DNA of 32,060 bases from an uncultured Porphyromonadaceae bacterium (GTDB lineage Bacteria; Bacteroidota; Bacteroidia; Bacteroidales; Muribaculaceae): assembly GCA_900540205.1 (NCBI GenBank), contig UQER01000027.1, positions 1 to 32,060 on the forward strand, in the 5' to 3' direction. The notes below the pieces were generated by a model that did not search any database, was not told the origin of the DNA, and saw nothing but the letters and a program-made list of their open reading frames with translations. The translations under genes and the position numbers were made by a program. Position 1 is the stretch's first letter; every line of letters begins with the position of its first letter. Positions 23,743 through 31,669 of the stretch are shown piece after piece.

Positions 23743-26058
23743 TCAGAAAAGGTCGTGGGTGCGTATTTCATCTTTCCACTGGTGGTCCTTGGGGAACGGC
23801 TGCGAGCCCCAGGCTTTCTGTGAGGTCCATGCCAGGGGGGCGTCGCTCCAGAAGGGGTGCGTGGGGGGCAGTCCGAGCGGAAGGAACGCAAGCGAGGTCA
23901 TGTAGAGCGAGCCGTTGTTGGTGTACCAGTCGGCCACGTTCGGTTGCCGTCCGGTGAAACCGATGGTGAGAAAGCCCTTTTCATTGAAATTCTCCTTGCC
24001 GTCGAACATGCGGTGCATCACCGTGGTGAGAGCGGAGCGCACCTGGCCGTCGGTGAGCCCGTCGGGCAGTCGGCCATACCATGCCATCAGCGCCAGCGGC
24101 TGCATGGCGGCCATGCGGTAGGGGATGGAGCGCCCGAACACGGGGAAGGTGCCTTCGGGCGAAATGAGGCGCTCGAGCACGATGCTGAATTTTTGCGTGC
24201 GTTTCAGCGCGCGGTCGTAATGTTTTTTATAATGGATGCGGGTGTAGCGGCCGGAGTCGATCATGGCCTGCAGTGTCTCCAGATACATCGGGTGGAACAC
24301 ATAACTGCTGTAATAGTCGAACGCGAACACCGGGCCGTCGGCATACCATCCGTCGCCGGTGTACCATTCCTCAACTTTCCTTATGGCCGAGTTCACACGG
24401 TATTCATCGCAATCGGCTCCGGCCTTTGCCAGGAAGCTTTCGATGGTGGAGGAGAAGAGCAGCCAGTTGGTATAGGGCGGGTCGATTCTGCGCAACCCTT
24501 TGAAAGCTTCGATGTACCGCTGTTTCGTGATGTCGTCGAGCGGAACCCACAGCGCGTCGTAGGCGCGCAGAAACGATTCGGCCACATAGGCGGCATCCAC
24601 CAGTGCCTGCCCCTGTCCGCTCCACAGCAGACAGTCGGGACTGTCGGGGTCGACGGCGTTGCGGTAGCTTGCCAGCGCCCACTGGCGCAGTTGCTTGCGC
24701 TGTGTGCATTCGGGGGTGTCGTCGTCAGGCAGGGAGAGCCAGGGGGCAATGCCGGCCATAAGGCGCCCGAAAGCCTCCATGTATGTCACCTTTATGTCGC
24801 GGCCGTCCCAGTTGGGGCTTACTTCCACGAGCATGTTTTTCTGCAGTGTGCCCTCGGCCATGTTGCTGAGCACGGGGGCAGCCATGTTGTAGGCAAGCGA
24901 GGTCCAGTAGTCGCGGTCGGCGTTGCGGTGCCTTTCAAGGTAGCGGACATACTCGCAGGCGGCAAGCAGGAATGCTCCCGTGCCAAAATTCGAGGTGGAG
25001 CGTACGTCGACCACCTGCCCCGGTATGGCTTTCTCGCCGATGGGCTGCACATAGCCCACCGAGCCGTCGGGCTGCAAGGCCTTTTCCGAGAGGTATTTCC
25101 ATCCTTTTTTAGCGGCTTCAAGATATCTGGCATCGTTCAGATAGCCGTTGTTGATGCCCCACAGCAGCCCATAGGTGAAGAATGCCGTGCCGCTGGTCTC
25201 GGGGCCGGGAGCGTGCGCCTCGTCCATCATGGAGCGCGACCAGTAGCCGCCGGGTTGCTGCAGCTTCACCACAGCATCGGCCATGCGCACATATTTGTCG
25301 GTGAAGAACGGGCGGTGTTCCCAGTCGGCCGGCACGTCCTTGAGCACTTTTGCCAGTCCGGCAAGCACCCATCCGTCGCCGCGCGCCCAGAAATCCTTCT
25401 TCCCGTTGGCGCTTTTATGCTTGGGATACACATATTTGGCGTCGCGGTAGTAAAGCGCTTCGTCCGGGTCGTACATTATGCTGTCGCTCACCAGAACATA
25501 TTCGTAAAGCTTGTCGAGATATTTCTTGTCGCCGGTGATGCGGTGCATCTTGGTCATCACGGGCATCACCATGTAAAGCCCGTCGGCCCACCACCAGTAG
25601 TCGTTCCGCGGGGTCGACATCTCATATTCCATCACCTCGCGCGCACGGCGTATGCGGCGGTCGTCGGGAAGAATCCGGTAGAGGTCGGCATATGTCTGGA
25701 AACATATCTGCCAGTCGCCGAACAGCACATGGTCGTCCGTCTCGCCGTAATCGTATTTCCAGCGCGAGCGGTCGGTGCCTTTGGCCCCCATCCATCCGTT
25801 GTGCTCGGCCCACCGCTCCGAGTAGTCTTTCCACTCCTCGTTGCCAGTGAGGAAGTAAGCCTCCATGTTGCCGGTGTGATAGGCGGCGTTGTCCCAGAAT
25901 GAGCGCGTCTCCGGCGGATTGGTCTGTTGCCAGTGGTTGTTTACTTTGGTTATGATGCCGCGCACCTTTGCCGCCTCCTTGTCGGTGTCGGGAGTGGCCG
26001 ATGCGGATGCCGCGCTCAGGATGGCAGCGGCAAGAAATGTGATGGTCTTATTATTCAT
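23743..26058 (-). CDS. GH105 unsaturated uronyl hydrolase fused to DUF2264
   Basis: A 771-residue secreted fusion. After a signal peptide (MNNKTITFLAAAILSAASAS), residues about 25-375 form a GH105/GH88-type (alpha/alpha)6 barrel: the catalytic Asp is D159 in WWWADGLYMVMP, and FWARGDGW and GYWSRSMMDE also match. GH105 hydrates and removes the 4,5-unsaturated uronic acid left by polysaccharide lyases. Residues about 378-750 match DUF2264, another alpha/alpha-toroid domain (RDYWTSLAYNMAAPVLSNMA, SNLLWSGQ-like CLLWSGQGQALVDAAYVAES, TNWLLFSSTIESFLA, GDGWYADGP). The two halves would work in sequence on one product. A -7 box lies almost at the ATG. The gene is followed by the BNR enzyme and is divergent from the GH43 gene. 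Confidence 0.85.
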   Translation of the reverse strand: MNNKTITFLAAAILSAASASATPDTDKEAAKVRGIITKVNNHWQQTNPPETRSFWDNAAYHTGNMEAYFLTGNEEWKDYSERWAEHNGWMGAKGTDRSRWKYDYGETDDHVLFGDWQICFQTYADLYRILPDDRRIRRAREVMEYEMSTPRNDYWWWADGLYMVMPVMTKMHRITGDKKYLDKLYEYVLVSDSIMYDPDEALYYRDAKYVYPKHKSANGKKDFWARGDGWVLAGLAKVLKDVPADWEHRPFFTDKYVRMADAVVKLQQPGGYWSRSMMDEAHAPGPETSGTAFFTYGLLWGINNGYLNDARYLEAAKKGWKYLSEKALQPDGSVGYVQPIGEKAIPGQVVDVRSTSNFGTGAFLLAACEYVRYLERHRNADRDYWTSLAYNMAAPVLSNMAEGTLQKNMLVEVSPNWDGRDIKVTYMEAFGRLMAGIAPWLSLPDDDTPECTQRKQLRQWALASYRNAVDPDSPDCLLWSGQGQALVDAAYVAESFLRAYDALWVPLDDITKQRYIEAFKGLRRIDPPYTNWLLFSSTIESFLAKAGADCDEYRVNSAIRKVEEWYTGDGWYADGPVFAFDYYSSYVFHPMYLETLQAMIDSGRYTRIHYKKHYDRALKRTQKFSIVLERLISPEGTFPVFGRSIPYRMAAMQPLALMAWYGRLPDGLTDGQVRSALTTVMHRMFDGKENFNEKGFLTIGFTGRQPNVADWYTNNGSLYMTSLAFLPLGLPPTHPFWSDAPLAWTSQKAWGSQPFPKDHQWKDEIRTHDLF

Positions 26059-26065
26059 GGTATTG

Positions 26066-26094
26066 CAAAGTTAGCGCTTTTTTTATCCGATAAA
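26066..26094 (-). promoter_or_regulatory. promoter of the GH105-BNR operon, near-leaderless
   Basis: On the - strand TAACTTTG at 26073-26066 matches the -7 consensus exactly; TTTA at 26094-26091 is a possible -33 with a 17-nt spacer. Transcription should begin around 26059-26061, at most a few bases before the ATG at 26058. Confidence 0.5.
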
Positions 26095-26128
26095 GGGGTG
26101 ACAGAGGGAAATAATGGGACAAAATTCG

Positions 26129-26136
26129 TAAATTTG
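26129..26136 (+). promoter_or_regulatory. candidate -7 box of the GH43-GH2 operon
   Basis: TAAATTTG at 26129-26136 is an exact match to TAnnTTTG. No good TTTG lies at the expected distance upstream, which would fit activator-dependent expression. The leader before the ATG at 26229 would be about 88 nt. Confidence 0.4.
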
Positions 26137-26228
26137 TGTCAGTGCAAACCGAGTGAAGGTGTTGCGGATTCCGTGATTTCCGGTTCAGCCACGCCTATCT
26201 TCATTTAATTATAAACAAGAATTTATCC

Positions 26229-27215
26229 ATGAACCTTAAATCGACATTCCTTTCGCTGATGCTGGCGTCGTCGGCAGTTTGTGTTGCTGAGGCTGTCAAC
26301 CCCGTGCTTCCCGGCTTTCATGCCGATCCCGAAATTATGTATTCCAACAAAACGGGCAAATATTACATATATTCCACCACCGATGGCACTCCCGGCTGGG
26401 GCGGCTATTATTTCACGGTGTTCTCGTCGCCCGATCTGGAGACATGGACTGACGAGGGGATTATGCTCGACCTCAAGAGCGAGCAGGTGCCCTGGGCCAC
26501 CGGCAACGCGTGGGCTCCGGCCATAATCGAACGCCGCGAAGGTGATGGGTATAAATATTATTTCTACTACAGCGGACATTGGCCCGAGGCCGACCGCAAG
26601 GCCATCGGTGTGGCTGTGGCCGACAATCCCGCCGGGCCGTTCACCGATCTGGGCCACCCCATTGTGACCGACTCACCTACAGGCGGAGGCCAGCAGATTG
26701 ATGTGGATGTGTTTCAGGACCCTGTGTCCGGCAAATATTATCTCTACTGGGGCAACGGATACATGGCAGGTGCCGAGCTTGCCGACGATCTGCTGTCCAT
26801 CAAGCCCGAAACCGTGACAGTGATGACGCCCAAGGGTGGCACACTGCAGGATTATGCCTATCGTGAGGCGCCATACGTGTTTTACCGCAACGGAGTGTAT
26901 TATTTCATGTGGTCGGTGGATGATACCGGTTCGCCCAACTATCATGTGGCCTACGGTACGTCCGATTCGCCGCTTGGTCATATCACAGTGGCCAATCCGT
27001 GCACGGTGCTGATTCAGGATCCCGACAGGAAAATATACGGGCCGGCCCATAATTCAGTGATAAACCTGCCCGGCACCGACGAATGGCGCATTGTGTATCA
27101 CCGCATCAATGAGAATCACCTTGACAAGGATCCCGGAATTCACCGCGAGGTGTGCGTGGACCGTATGGAGTTCAATCCCGACGGCACAATCAAACCGGTG
27201 ACACCGACAAAGTAA
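26229..27215 (+). CDS. glycoside hydrolase family 43 enzyme
   Basis: The 328-residue secreted enzyme (signal MNLKSTFLSLMLASSAVCVA) has the five-blade beta-propeller catalytic triad of GH43. The base D33 is in GFHADPEIMYS, the pKa modulator is D158 in QQIDVDVF, and the acid E213 is in YREAPYVFYRNGVYYF. SMWSVDDTGS-like blade (FMWSVDDTGSPNYHVAYG) and KIYGPAHNSV complete the pattern, with the last His coordinating the central ion. It is a single-domain enzyme without the accessory beta-sandwich. GH43 members remove alpha-L-arabinofuranose, beta-xylose or exo-beta-galactose. The overall pattern suggests the branch found in Bacteroides arabinogalactan loci, but the subfamily needs a phylogeny. It begins an operon with the GH2 gene 63 bp downstream. 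Confidence 0.87.
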   Translation: MNLKSTFLSLMLASSAVCVAEAVNPVLPGFHADPEIMYSNKTGKYYIYSTTDGTPGWGGYYFTVFSSPDLETWTDEGIMLDLKSEQVPWATGNAWAPAIIERREGDGYKYYFYYSGHWPEADRKAIGVAVADNPAGPFTDLGHPIVTDSPTGGGQQIDVDVFQDPVSGKYYLYWGNGYMAGAELADDLLSIKPETVTVMTPKGGTLQDYAYREAPYVFYRNGVYYFMWSVDDTGSPNYHVAYGTSDSPLGHITVANPCTVLIQDPDRKIYGPAHNSVINLPGTDEWRIVYHRINENHLDKDPGIHREVCVDRMEFNPDGTIKPVTPTK

Positions 27216-27278
27216 TGTTGCTCAAAGCCGTTTAATAACATTCCGGCATATTTCATATAATCACCTCCCTGAATACCG

Positions 27279-29690
27279 ATGAAAAAAATTCTGACCACCT
27301 GTCTTTCCGCGTTTTTCCTGCCGGCATATCTGCTTTCGGCATCAACAGCGCTCAATCCCGAATGCCGCAGGCAGCTGATCGACGATGACTGGCAGTTCCG
27401 CCTCACGGTCAATGACCGCGGCGAAAAACTTGAATCCGGCTGGACCGATGTTGACCTGCCTCACGACTGGAGCGTGCTCCATGATTTCGATGCGGAAGCC
27501 AGTACCGGTAACGACGGGGGGTATCTGCCTGCAGGCCGCGGTGTCTACCGCAAGGTTATAGACGTGCCTGCCGGGGCGCTCCACGGGCGGCACACCGCTA
27601 TCCGCCTTGATGGTGCGTATATGAACGCCGAGGTTGCGGTGAATGGCCACGTAGTCGGAAAACGGCCTTACGGATATTCGCCTGCCACCTACGATATAAC
27701 GCCATATCTCCATACCGGTGAGAATGAGATAACGGTGGATGTTGACAATTCGGCGCAGAAAAACTCGCGGTGGTACACCGGTTCGGGCATTTACCGGCAT
27801 GTGTGGCTTCTGAACACCGGTGATGTGGCCGTAAGGCCAGAGAGTGTGTTTATCACCACTCCGCAGGTGAGCGAGGATGCATCGACGGTGAATCTTGAGC
27901 TGGCGGTTGAGAACCGCTCGCCGCGTGGCGGTGACATCACTGTAAAGGCCACTATTCTTGATTGCGAAGGGCATCCGGTTGATGCAGTCTCGGCCAATGT
28001 GGCTGTTCCGGCCGATTCGGTGGCCGTCGCACAGTTGCGGTTCCCTCCCAAACGTCTTGCCCTATGGTCGCCCGGCTCGCCTGCTCTTTATGAGATGCAG
28101 GTGGAGCTGATGGAGGGCGACAAGGTGGTTGACACATTCACTCAGACTTTCGGCGTACGCTCCATAGCATATTCGGCTGAGGATGGTTTCCGTCTGAACG
28201 GAAGGCCGCTGCTTCTCAATGGCAGCTGTGTGCATCACGACAACGGGCTGCTCGGCGCGCGCAGCTACGATGCCGCCGAGGCGCGCAAGGTGCGTCTGCT
28301 CAAGCAGGCGGGCTTCAATGCCGTGCGTACCAGCCACAACATTCCGTCGGAGGCGTTTCTGGACGAATGCGACCGTCAGGGGCTGCTCGTCATAGACGAG
28401 GCTTTCGACGGATGGCGTGACAGCAAGACTCCGCACGATTATGCTGAACTGTTCGACCGGTGGTGGGACAAGGATGTGGATGCCATGGTGCTCCGCGACC
28501 GTAATCATCCCTCGATAATGTGCTGGAGCATCGGCAACGAGGTGATTGAGCGCAAAAAGCTGGAGGTTGTGACAACTGCACGTAAACTCGCCGACCGTTG
28601 CCGCTCACTTGACTCTACACGCCCTGTGACATCAGCACTCGCGTCGTGGGACAGCGACTGGGAAATCTACGACCCGCTTGCAGCCGTCCACGATATAGTG
28701 GGCTACAATTACTTGATAGACAAATCGGAAGAGGACCATCAGCGCGTGCCCGACCGCGTGATGTGGCAGACCGAATCGTATCCGCGCGATGTGTTTGCCA
28801 ACTGGGTGAAGGTAAACGATAACCCATATATTATAGGTGATTTTGTCTGGACCGGCATCGATTATCTCGGGGAGTCGGCCATCGGACGGTTCTATTACGA
28901 AGGGGATAGCGAAGGAGAGCATTTCCATCGCAACCAGTGGCCTTGGCATGCCGCTTATTGCGGAGATATCGACCTGGTCGGGGAGCGTAAACCTGTATCG
29001 TATTATCGCGACATGCTCTATAATCCTGACCGCGTGAAGCTCTATATGGCCGTGCGCGAGCCTGACGGTTATTACGGCAAAATAAAGGAGACTCAATGGG
29101 GCACGTATCCCACATGGGAATCATGGACGTGGCCCGGCCACGAAGGTAAGCCGATTGAGGTTGAAGTGCTTTCGCACTACGACAAAGTGCGCCTCTATCT
29201 CGACGGAAAGCTGGTGGGGGAGATGCCCACCACCCGCGCCGAGGGCTTCCGGGCAGTGTTCACGATGCCTTATCAGCCGGGCACATTGCAGGCCTGCGGA
29301 GTGGACAGCGAAGGTGTAGAGAAGGAACGCGTCGCCATCGAGACAGCAGGCAAGCCGGCAGCCCTAAGGCTGAGGGCCGACCGCAATGTGATTGCGGCTG
29401 ACAATCAGGATCTGGTTTACGTCACCGCCGAGATTGTCGACAGCAAGGGGAGGGTGGTACCAAACGCTTCCGACCGCATTGCATTCACCGTGAGCGGAGC
29501 AGGCACCATCGAAGCCACAGGAAGTGCCGACATCAAGGACACCGAGGGCTCCCACCGCACCGACCGCAATGCATGGAAAGGCCGCGCCATGGCCATCGTT
29601 AAGAGCACGCCGCGTGCAGGTAAAATTGTTCTCCGCGCTACGTCCCCGTCGCTCAAATCCTCCTCCATCACCCTCCGAACCACCCGCTGA
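27279..29690 (+). CDS. GH2 beta-galactosidase-type enzyme
   Basis: An 803-residue secreted GH2 enzyme. After the signal peptide come the N-terminal jelly-roll (DDWQFRLTVNDRG ... LDGAYMNAEVAVNGHVVGKR, about 35-200), an Ig-like domain (about 200-300), then the (beta/alpha)8 barrel. The acid/base is E421 in SIGNE and the nucleophile E499 in WQTESYPRD; NGSCVHHDNGLLG and NAVRTSHN are also canonical. The C-terminal part (about 620-800) holds a DUF4982-like domain and a last Ig-like domain (AALRLRADRNVIAADNQDLVY). Architecture and length are those of Bacteroides GH2 beta-galactosidases; a beta-glucuronidase is less likely. It follows GH43 and would remove galactose from the same glycan. Confidence 0.88.
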   Translation: MKKILTTCLSAFFLPAYLLSASTALNPECRRQLIDDDWQFRLTVNDRGEKLESGWTDVDLPHDWSVLHDFDAEASTGNDGGYLPAGRGVYRKVIDVPAGALHGRHTAIRLDGAYMNAEVAVNGHVVGKRPYGYSPATYDITPYLHTGENEITVDVDNSAQKNSRWYTGSGIYRHVWLLNTGDVAVRPESVFITTPQVSEDASTVNLELAVENRSPRGGDITVKATILDCEGHPVDAVSANVAVPADSVAVAQLRFPPKRLALWSPGSPALYEMQVELMEGDKVVDTFTQTFGVRSIAYSAEDGFRLNGRPLLLNGSCVHHDNGLLGARSYDAAEARKVRLLKQAGFNAVRTSHNIPSEAFLDECDRQGLLVIDEAFDGWRDSKTPHDYAELFDRWWDKDVDAMVLRDRNHPSIMCWSIGNEVIERKKLEVVTTARKLADRCRSLDSTRPVTSALASWDSDWEIYDPLAAVHDIVGYNYLIDKSEEDHQRVPDRVMWQTESYPRDVFANWVKVNDNPYIIGDFVWTGIDYLGESAIGRFYYEGDSEGEHFHRNQWPWHAAYCGDIDLVGERKPVSYYRDMLYNPDRVKLYMAVREPDGYYGKIKETQWGTYPTWESWTWPGHEGKPIEVEVLSHYDKVRLYLDGKLVGEMPTTRAEGFRAVFTMPYQPGTLQACGVDSEGVEKERVAIETAGKPAALRLRADRNVIAADNQDLVYVTAEIVDSKGRVVPNASDRIAFTVSGAGTIEATGSADIKDTEGSHRTDRNAWKGRAMAIVKSTPRAGKIVLRATSPSLKSSSITLRTTR

Positions 29691-29724
29691 TTCTTTCTGA
29701 ATTGCAAGTGATGTAAAAAGGCAT

Positions 29725-29767
29725 AAGCGCCGGAGATTGTCTCTCAGTCTCCGGCGCTTTGAAGTTG
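29725..29767 (+). terminator. terminator after the GH43-GH2 operon
   Basis: A 12-bp perfect stem (AAGCGCCGGAGA at 29725-29736, complement at 29748-29759) with an 11-nt loop. The following TTGAAGTTGATTTTT has an interrupted U-run. It separates the GH2 gene from the ORF6N gene. Confidence 0.7.
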
Positions 29768-29782
29768 ATTTTTAATTAATTT

Positions 29783-29813
29783 TCTGATTTACAGATAAAA
29801 TTTCGTAGCTTTG
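29783..29813 (+). promoter_or_regulatory. promoter of the ORF6N gene
   Basis: TAGCTTTG at 29806-29813 matches the -7 consensus exactly. A weak -33 (TCTG at 29783-29786) stands 19 nt upstream. Transcription would start near 29819, about 15 nt before the ATG at 29834. Confidence 0.55.
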
Positions 29814-29833
29814 CGCTGATAAATGCAATTTCC

Positions 29834-30793
29834 ATGGAAGAATCCCAGGATAAAAATATATTAGTGCCGATTGGCAATAGCGATAATGCGGCTATGGTGC
29901 CAATTGAAAATCTGATTTATGTGATTCGTGGTCAACAGGTGATGCTGGACAGCGACTTGGCTCGCCTGTATGGTGTGGAAACTCGTGTTCTCAACCAAGC
30001 AGTGAAACGTAATATTGAAAGATTTCCTGAGGATTTCATGTTCCAACTTAGCAAAGAGGAATCGCAGAACTTGATATCTCAAATTGCGACGTCAAGTTCA
30101 AGATCACAAAATGTGACCTTGAACGTGGAGCGAGGAAAGAATATTAAATATCTGCCTTATGCGTTCACTGAAAATGGGGTTGCCATGCTAAGTAGTGTGC
30201 TTCGATCCAAAACAGCAATCGAGGTAAACATCCGCATTATGAGGGCTTTTACTGCCATGCGCAGTTTCCTGATGAATAATGCGCATATGTTCAAGAGGAT
30301 TGAAACCATAGAGCATAATTACTTACTTCTCAATCGCCATCTGTCGGAACATGACAGGAAATTCGAAGAGGTGCTGTCGCGCCTTGATGATAGAGATTCC
30401 GAACCGATTGAGGGATTTTTCTTTGAAGGGCAGATATTCGATGCATATTCGCTTATCTCCGATTTAATCAGGAAGGCAACAAGGAGAATCGTGCTGATAG
30501 ACAATTATGTTGATGACCGGATTCTGAAAGTCCTGACAAAACGTGGGGAAGGAGTATCTGCGACAATCTATACCGACCCACGTCATTCTCAAATAAACAA
30601 TGACCTACGCCGACATAACGCCCAGTATCCCCGTATAGATGTAAGACATTGCACTAACGTGCATGACCGATTCATGATAATCGACGATACCGTATACTTC
30701 ATCGGCGGCTCAATCAAGGATCTTGGTAAGAAGATTGTAGCATTCAGTCAGATGCACCAAAATCCGAATGACATTCTTTCAAAGCTGAGATAA
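29834..30793 (+). CDS. ORF6N-domain protein with a C-terminal PLD-like domain
   Basis: The 319-residue protein has an N-terminal ORF6N domain (about 20-115), recognisable from VPIENLIYVIRGQQVMLDSD, LARLYGVETRVLNQAVKRN and RFPEDFMFQLSKEE. ORF6N is a DNA-binding domain of phage and mobile-element proteins (KilA-N/Bro relatives). After a mostly helical linker (about 140-190) the C-terminal part contains one phospholipase-D-like motif: H277, R279, D284 and GGS 291-293 in the spacing HxKx4Dx6GGS, with Arg in place of the usual Lys. A single-motif protein would need to dimerise to make an active site. I read it as a DNA-binding protein with a possibly inactive or altered nuclease domain, perhaps a phage or defence relic. 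It has its own promoter and a hairpin after it. Confidence 0.85.
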   Translation: MEESQDKNILVPIGNSDNAAMVPIENLIYVIRGQQVMLDSDLARLYGVETRVLNQAVKRNIERFPEDFMFQLSKEESQNLISQIATSSSRSQNVTLNVERGKNIKYLPYAFTENGVAMLSSVLRSKTAIEVNIRIMRAFTAMRSFLMNNAHMFKRIETIEHNYLLLNRHLSEHDRKFEEVLSRLDDRDSEPIEGFFFEGQIFDAYSLISDLIRKATRRIVLIDNYVDDRILKVLTKRGEGVSATIYTDPRHSQINNDLRRHNAQYPRIDVRHCTNVHDRFMIIDDTVYFIGGSIKDLGKKIVAFSQMHQNPNDILSKLR

Positions 30794-30805
30794 TCCCATG
30801 TGAAT
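30789..30805. repeat. 17-bp direct repeat, left copy
   Basis: GATAATCCCATGTGAAT, overlapping the stop codon of the ORF6N gene. A copy with one mismatch is at 31984-32000, on the far side of the membrane protein/winged-helix operon. Confidence 0.5.
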
Positions 30806-30812
30806 AATATTT

Positions 30813-30850
30813 GAAGTGGGGGTGCATCAGAATTTTGATACACCTCCTTC
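30813..30850 (+). terminator. hairpin after the ORF6N gene
   Basis: An imperfect stem pairs 30813-30829 (GAAGTGGGGGTGCATCA) with 30836-30850 (TGATACACCTCCTTC), with one bulged T and one mismatch. The run after it (AATTTGAG) is a poor U-tract, so termination strength is uncertain. Confidence 0.5.
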
Positions 30851-30900
30851 AATTTGAGGGTAGCCGCAGGATGGCGAGTTAAAAAATTATTTAGGTTTAA

Positions 30901-30932
30901 TTTGGTTTATAACATAAACTTGTTTAAATTTG
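30901..30932 (+). promoter_or_regulatory. strong Bacteroidetes-type promoter of the membrane protein/regulator operon
   Basis: TTTG at 30901-30904, a 20-nt spacer and TAAATTTG at 30925-30932 match both consensus boxes exactly. Transcription would begin near 30938, leaving a leader of about 100 nt. Confidence 0.75.
30905..30919. promoter_or_regulatory. palindromic operator in the promoter spacer
   Basis: GTTTATAACATAAAC has 6-bp inverted arms (GTTTAT/ATAAAC) around AAC. It begins on the base after the -33 box and ends 5 bp before the -7 box, so a bound protein would block RNA polymerase. The likely ligand is the winged-helix regulator of the same operon (inference). Confidence 0.65.
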
Positions 30933-30991
30933 CATCGGAAGAAATCAGGAAACCAACTCGCGCGATAGTTTCCTTTTCTTTTTCAAAATAT

Positions 30992-31016
30992 GGTTTATGT
31001 TATAAACCGGTTTATT
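30992..31016. promoter_or_regulatory. second operator plus half-site in the leader
   Basis: GGTTTATGTTATAAACC at 30992-31008 is the reverse complement of the first operator core and has 7-bp arms. A further GGTTTATT half-site follows at 31009-31016. The site ends about 20 bp before the ATG at 31037. Confidence 0.6.
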
Positions 31017-31036
31017 AACTTCTAAAAACGCACATT

Positions 31037-31669
31037 ATGGAAGAAAAAACACTGACTCCGCAGGAGAGCATGGAAGTGATCGCCCGCATGATTGAAGCCT
31101 CTAAACAACGTCTGTCCATGCCCGATCTCCGTATATCGGTCTTGTGGGCTGTACTGACTATTGCTACGGCAGCTACGGTTCTAATCGTTAGCCTGATAGA
31201 TTACAATCCGCTGATTAATTTGGTCTGGTTCGCAATTCCTGTAATCGGACTTCCGGCTAACCTGCTGATGGCCCGTAAAGCAGGGGGTGACAAAGGTTTC
31301 AAAACCGCCATTGACGTTATAAGCGACGGCATTTGGCGCACTGTAGGTGTGGTGGCCATCCTCCTGTCGCTCATTTGCCTGGCATTCAATATTGCCGGAT
31401 ACCCTCAGGCATGGCTTGCCATGTTCTATTTTGCATTCATTGTAGTAGGTTTCGGGGCGGCTATGCAGGGCATTGTGCTAAAGGAGAGTTCATATGTCTT
31501 CGGTGGATTGTTCTCAATACTGGCAGGATTCGTAGTGGTGGTTCTCTCGCTTTGTAACATCCCGTTGCTCATGGTGTGGGTGATTCCGCTCTATATTCTC
31601 TGTTTTCTGCTGATGTTCATTGTCCCCGCCTTTATTATCCGGAAGAAATTTAATGCTGCAGGCCGATGA
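31037..31669 (+). CDS. six-helix membrane protein of unknown function
   Basis: The 210-residue protein has a charged N-terminus (MEEKTLTPQESMEVIARMIEASKQRL, about 26 residues, read in parts) followed by six hydrophobic segments at about 33-54, 59-79, 98-122, 124-147, 153-174 and 176-201, and a short basic tail. I do not recognise a named family. The pairing with a winged-helix regulator, overlapping by 4 bp (ATGA), recurs in Bacteroidetes and suggests that the membrane protein is the controlled effector. The promoter and two palindromic operators lie just upstream. A role in sensing or transport is possible but not shown. Confidence 0.8.
   Translation: MEEKTLTPQESMEVIARMIEASKQRLSMPDLRISVLWAVLTIATAATVLIVSLIDYNPLINLVWFAIPVIGLPANLLMARKAGGDKGFKTAIDVISDGIWRTVGVVAILLSLICLAFNIAGYPQAWLAMFYFAFIVVGFGAAMQGIVLKESSYVFGGLFSILAGFVVVVLSLCNIPLLMVWVIPLYILCFLLMFIVPAFIIRKKFNAAGR

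Noticed and set aside
23857..25902. 681-residue open frame on the + strand opposite GH105-DUF2264
   Set aside because: Long only because the real gene is GC-rich; the - strand product has clear catalytic motifs and signal peptide.
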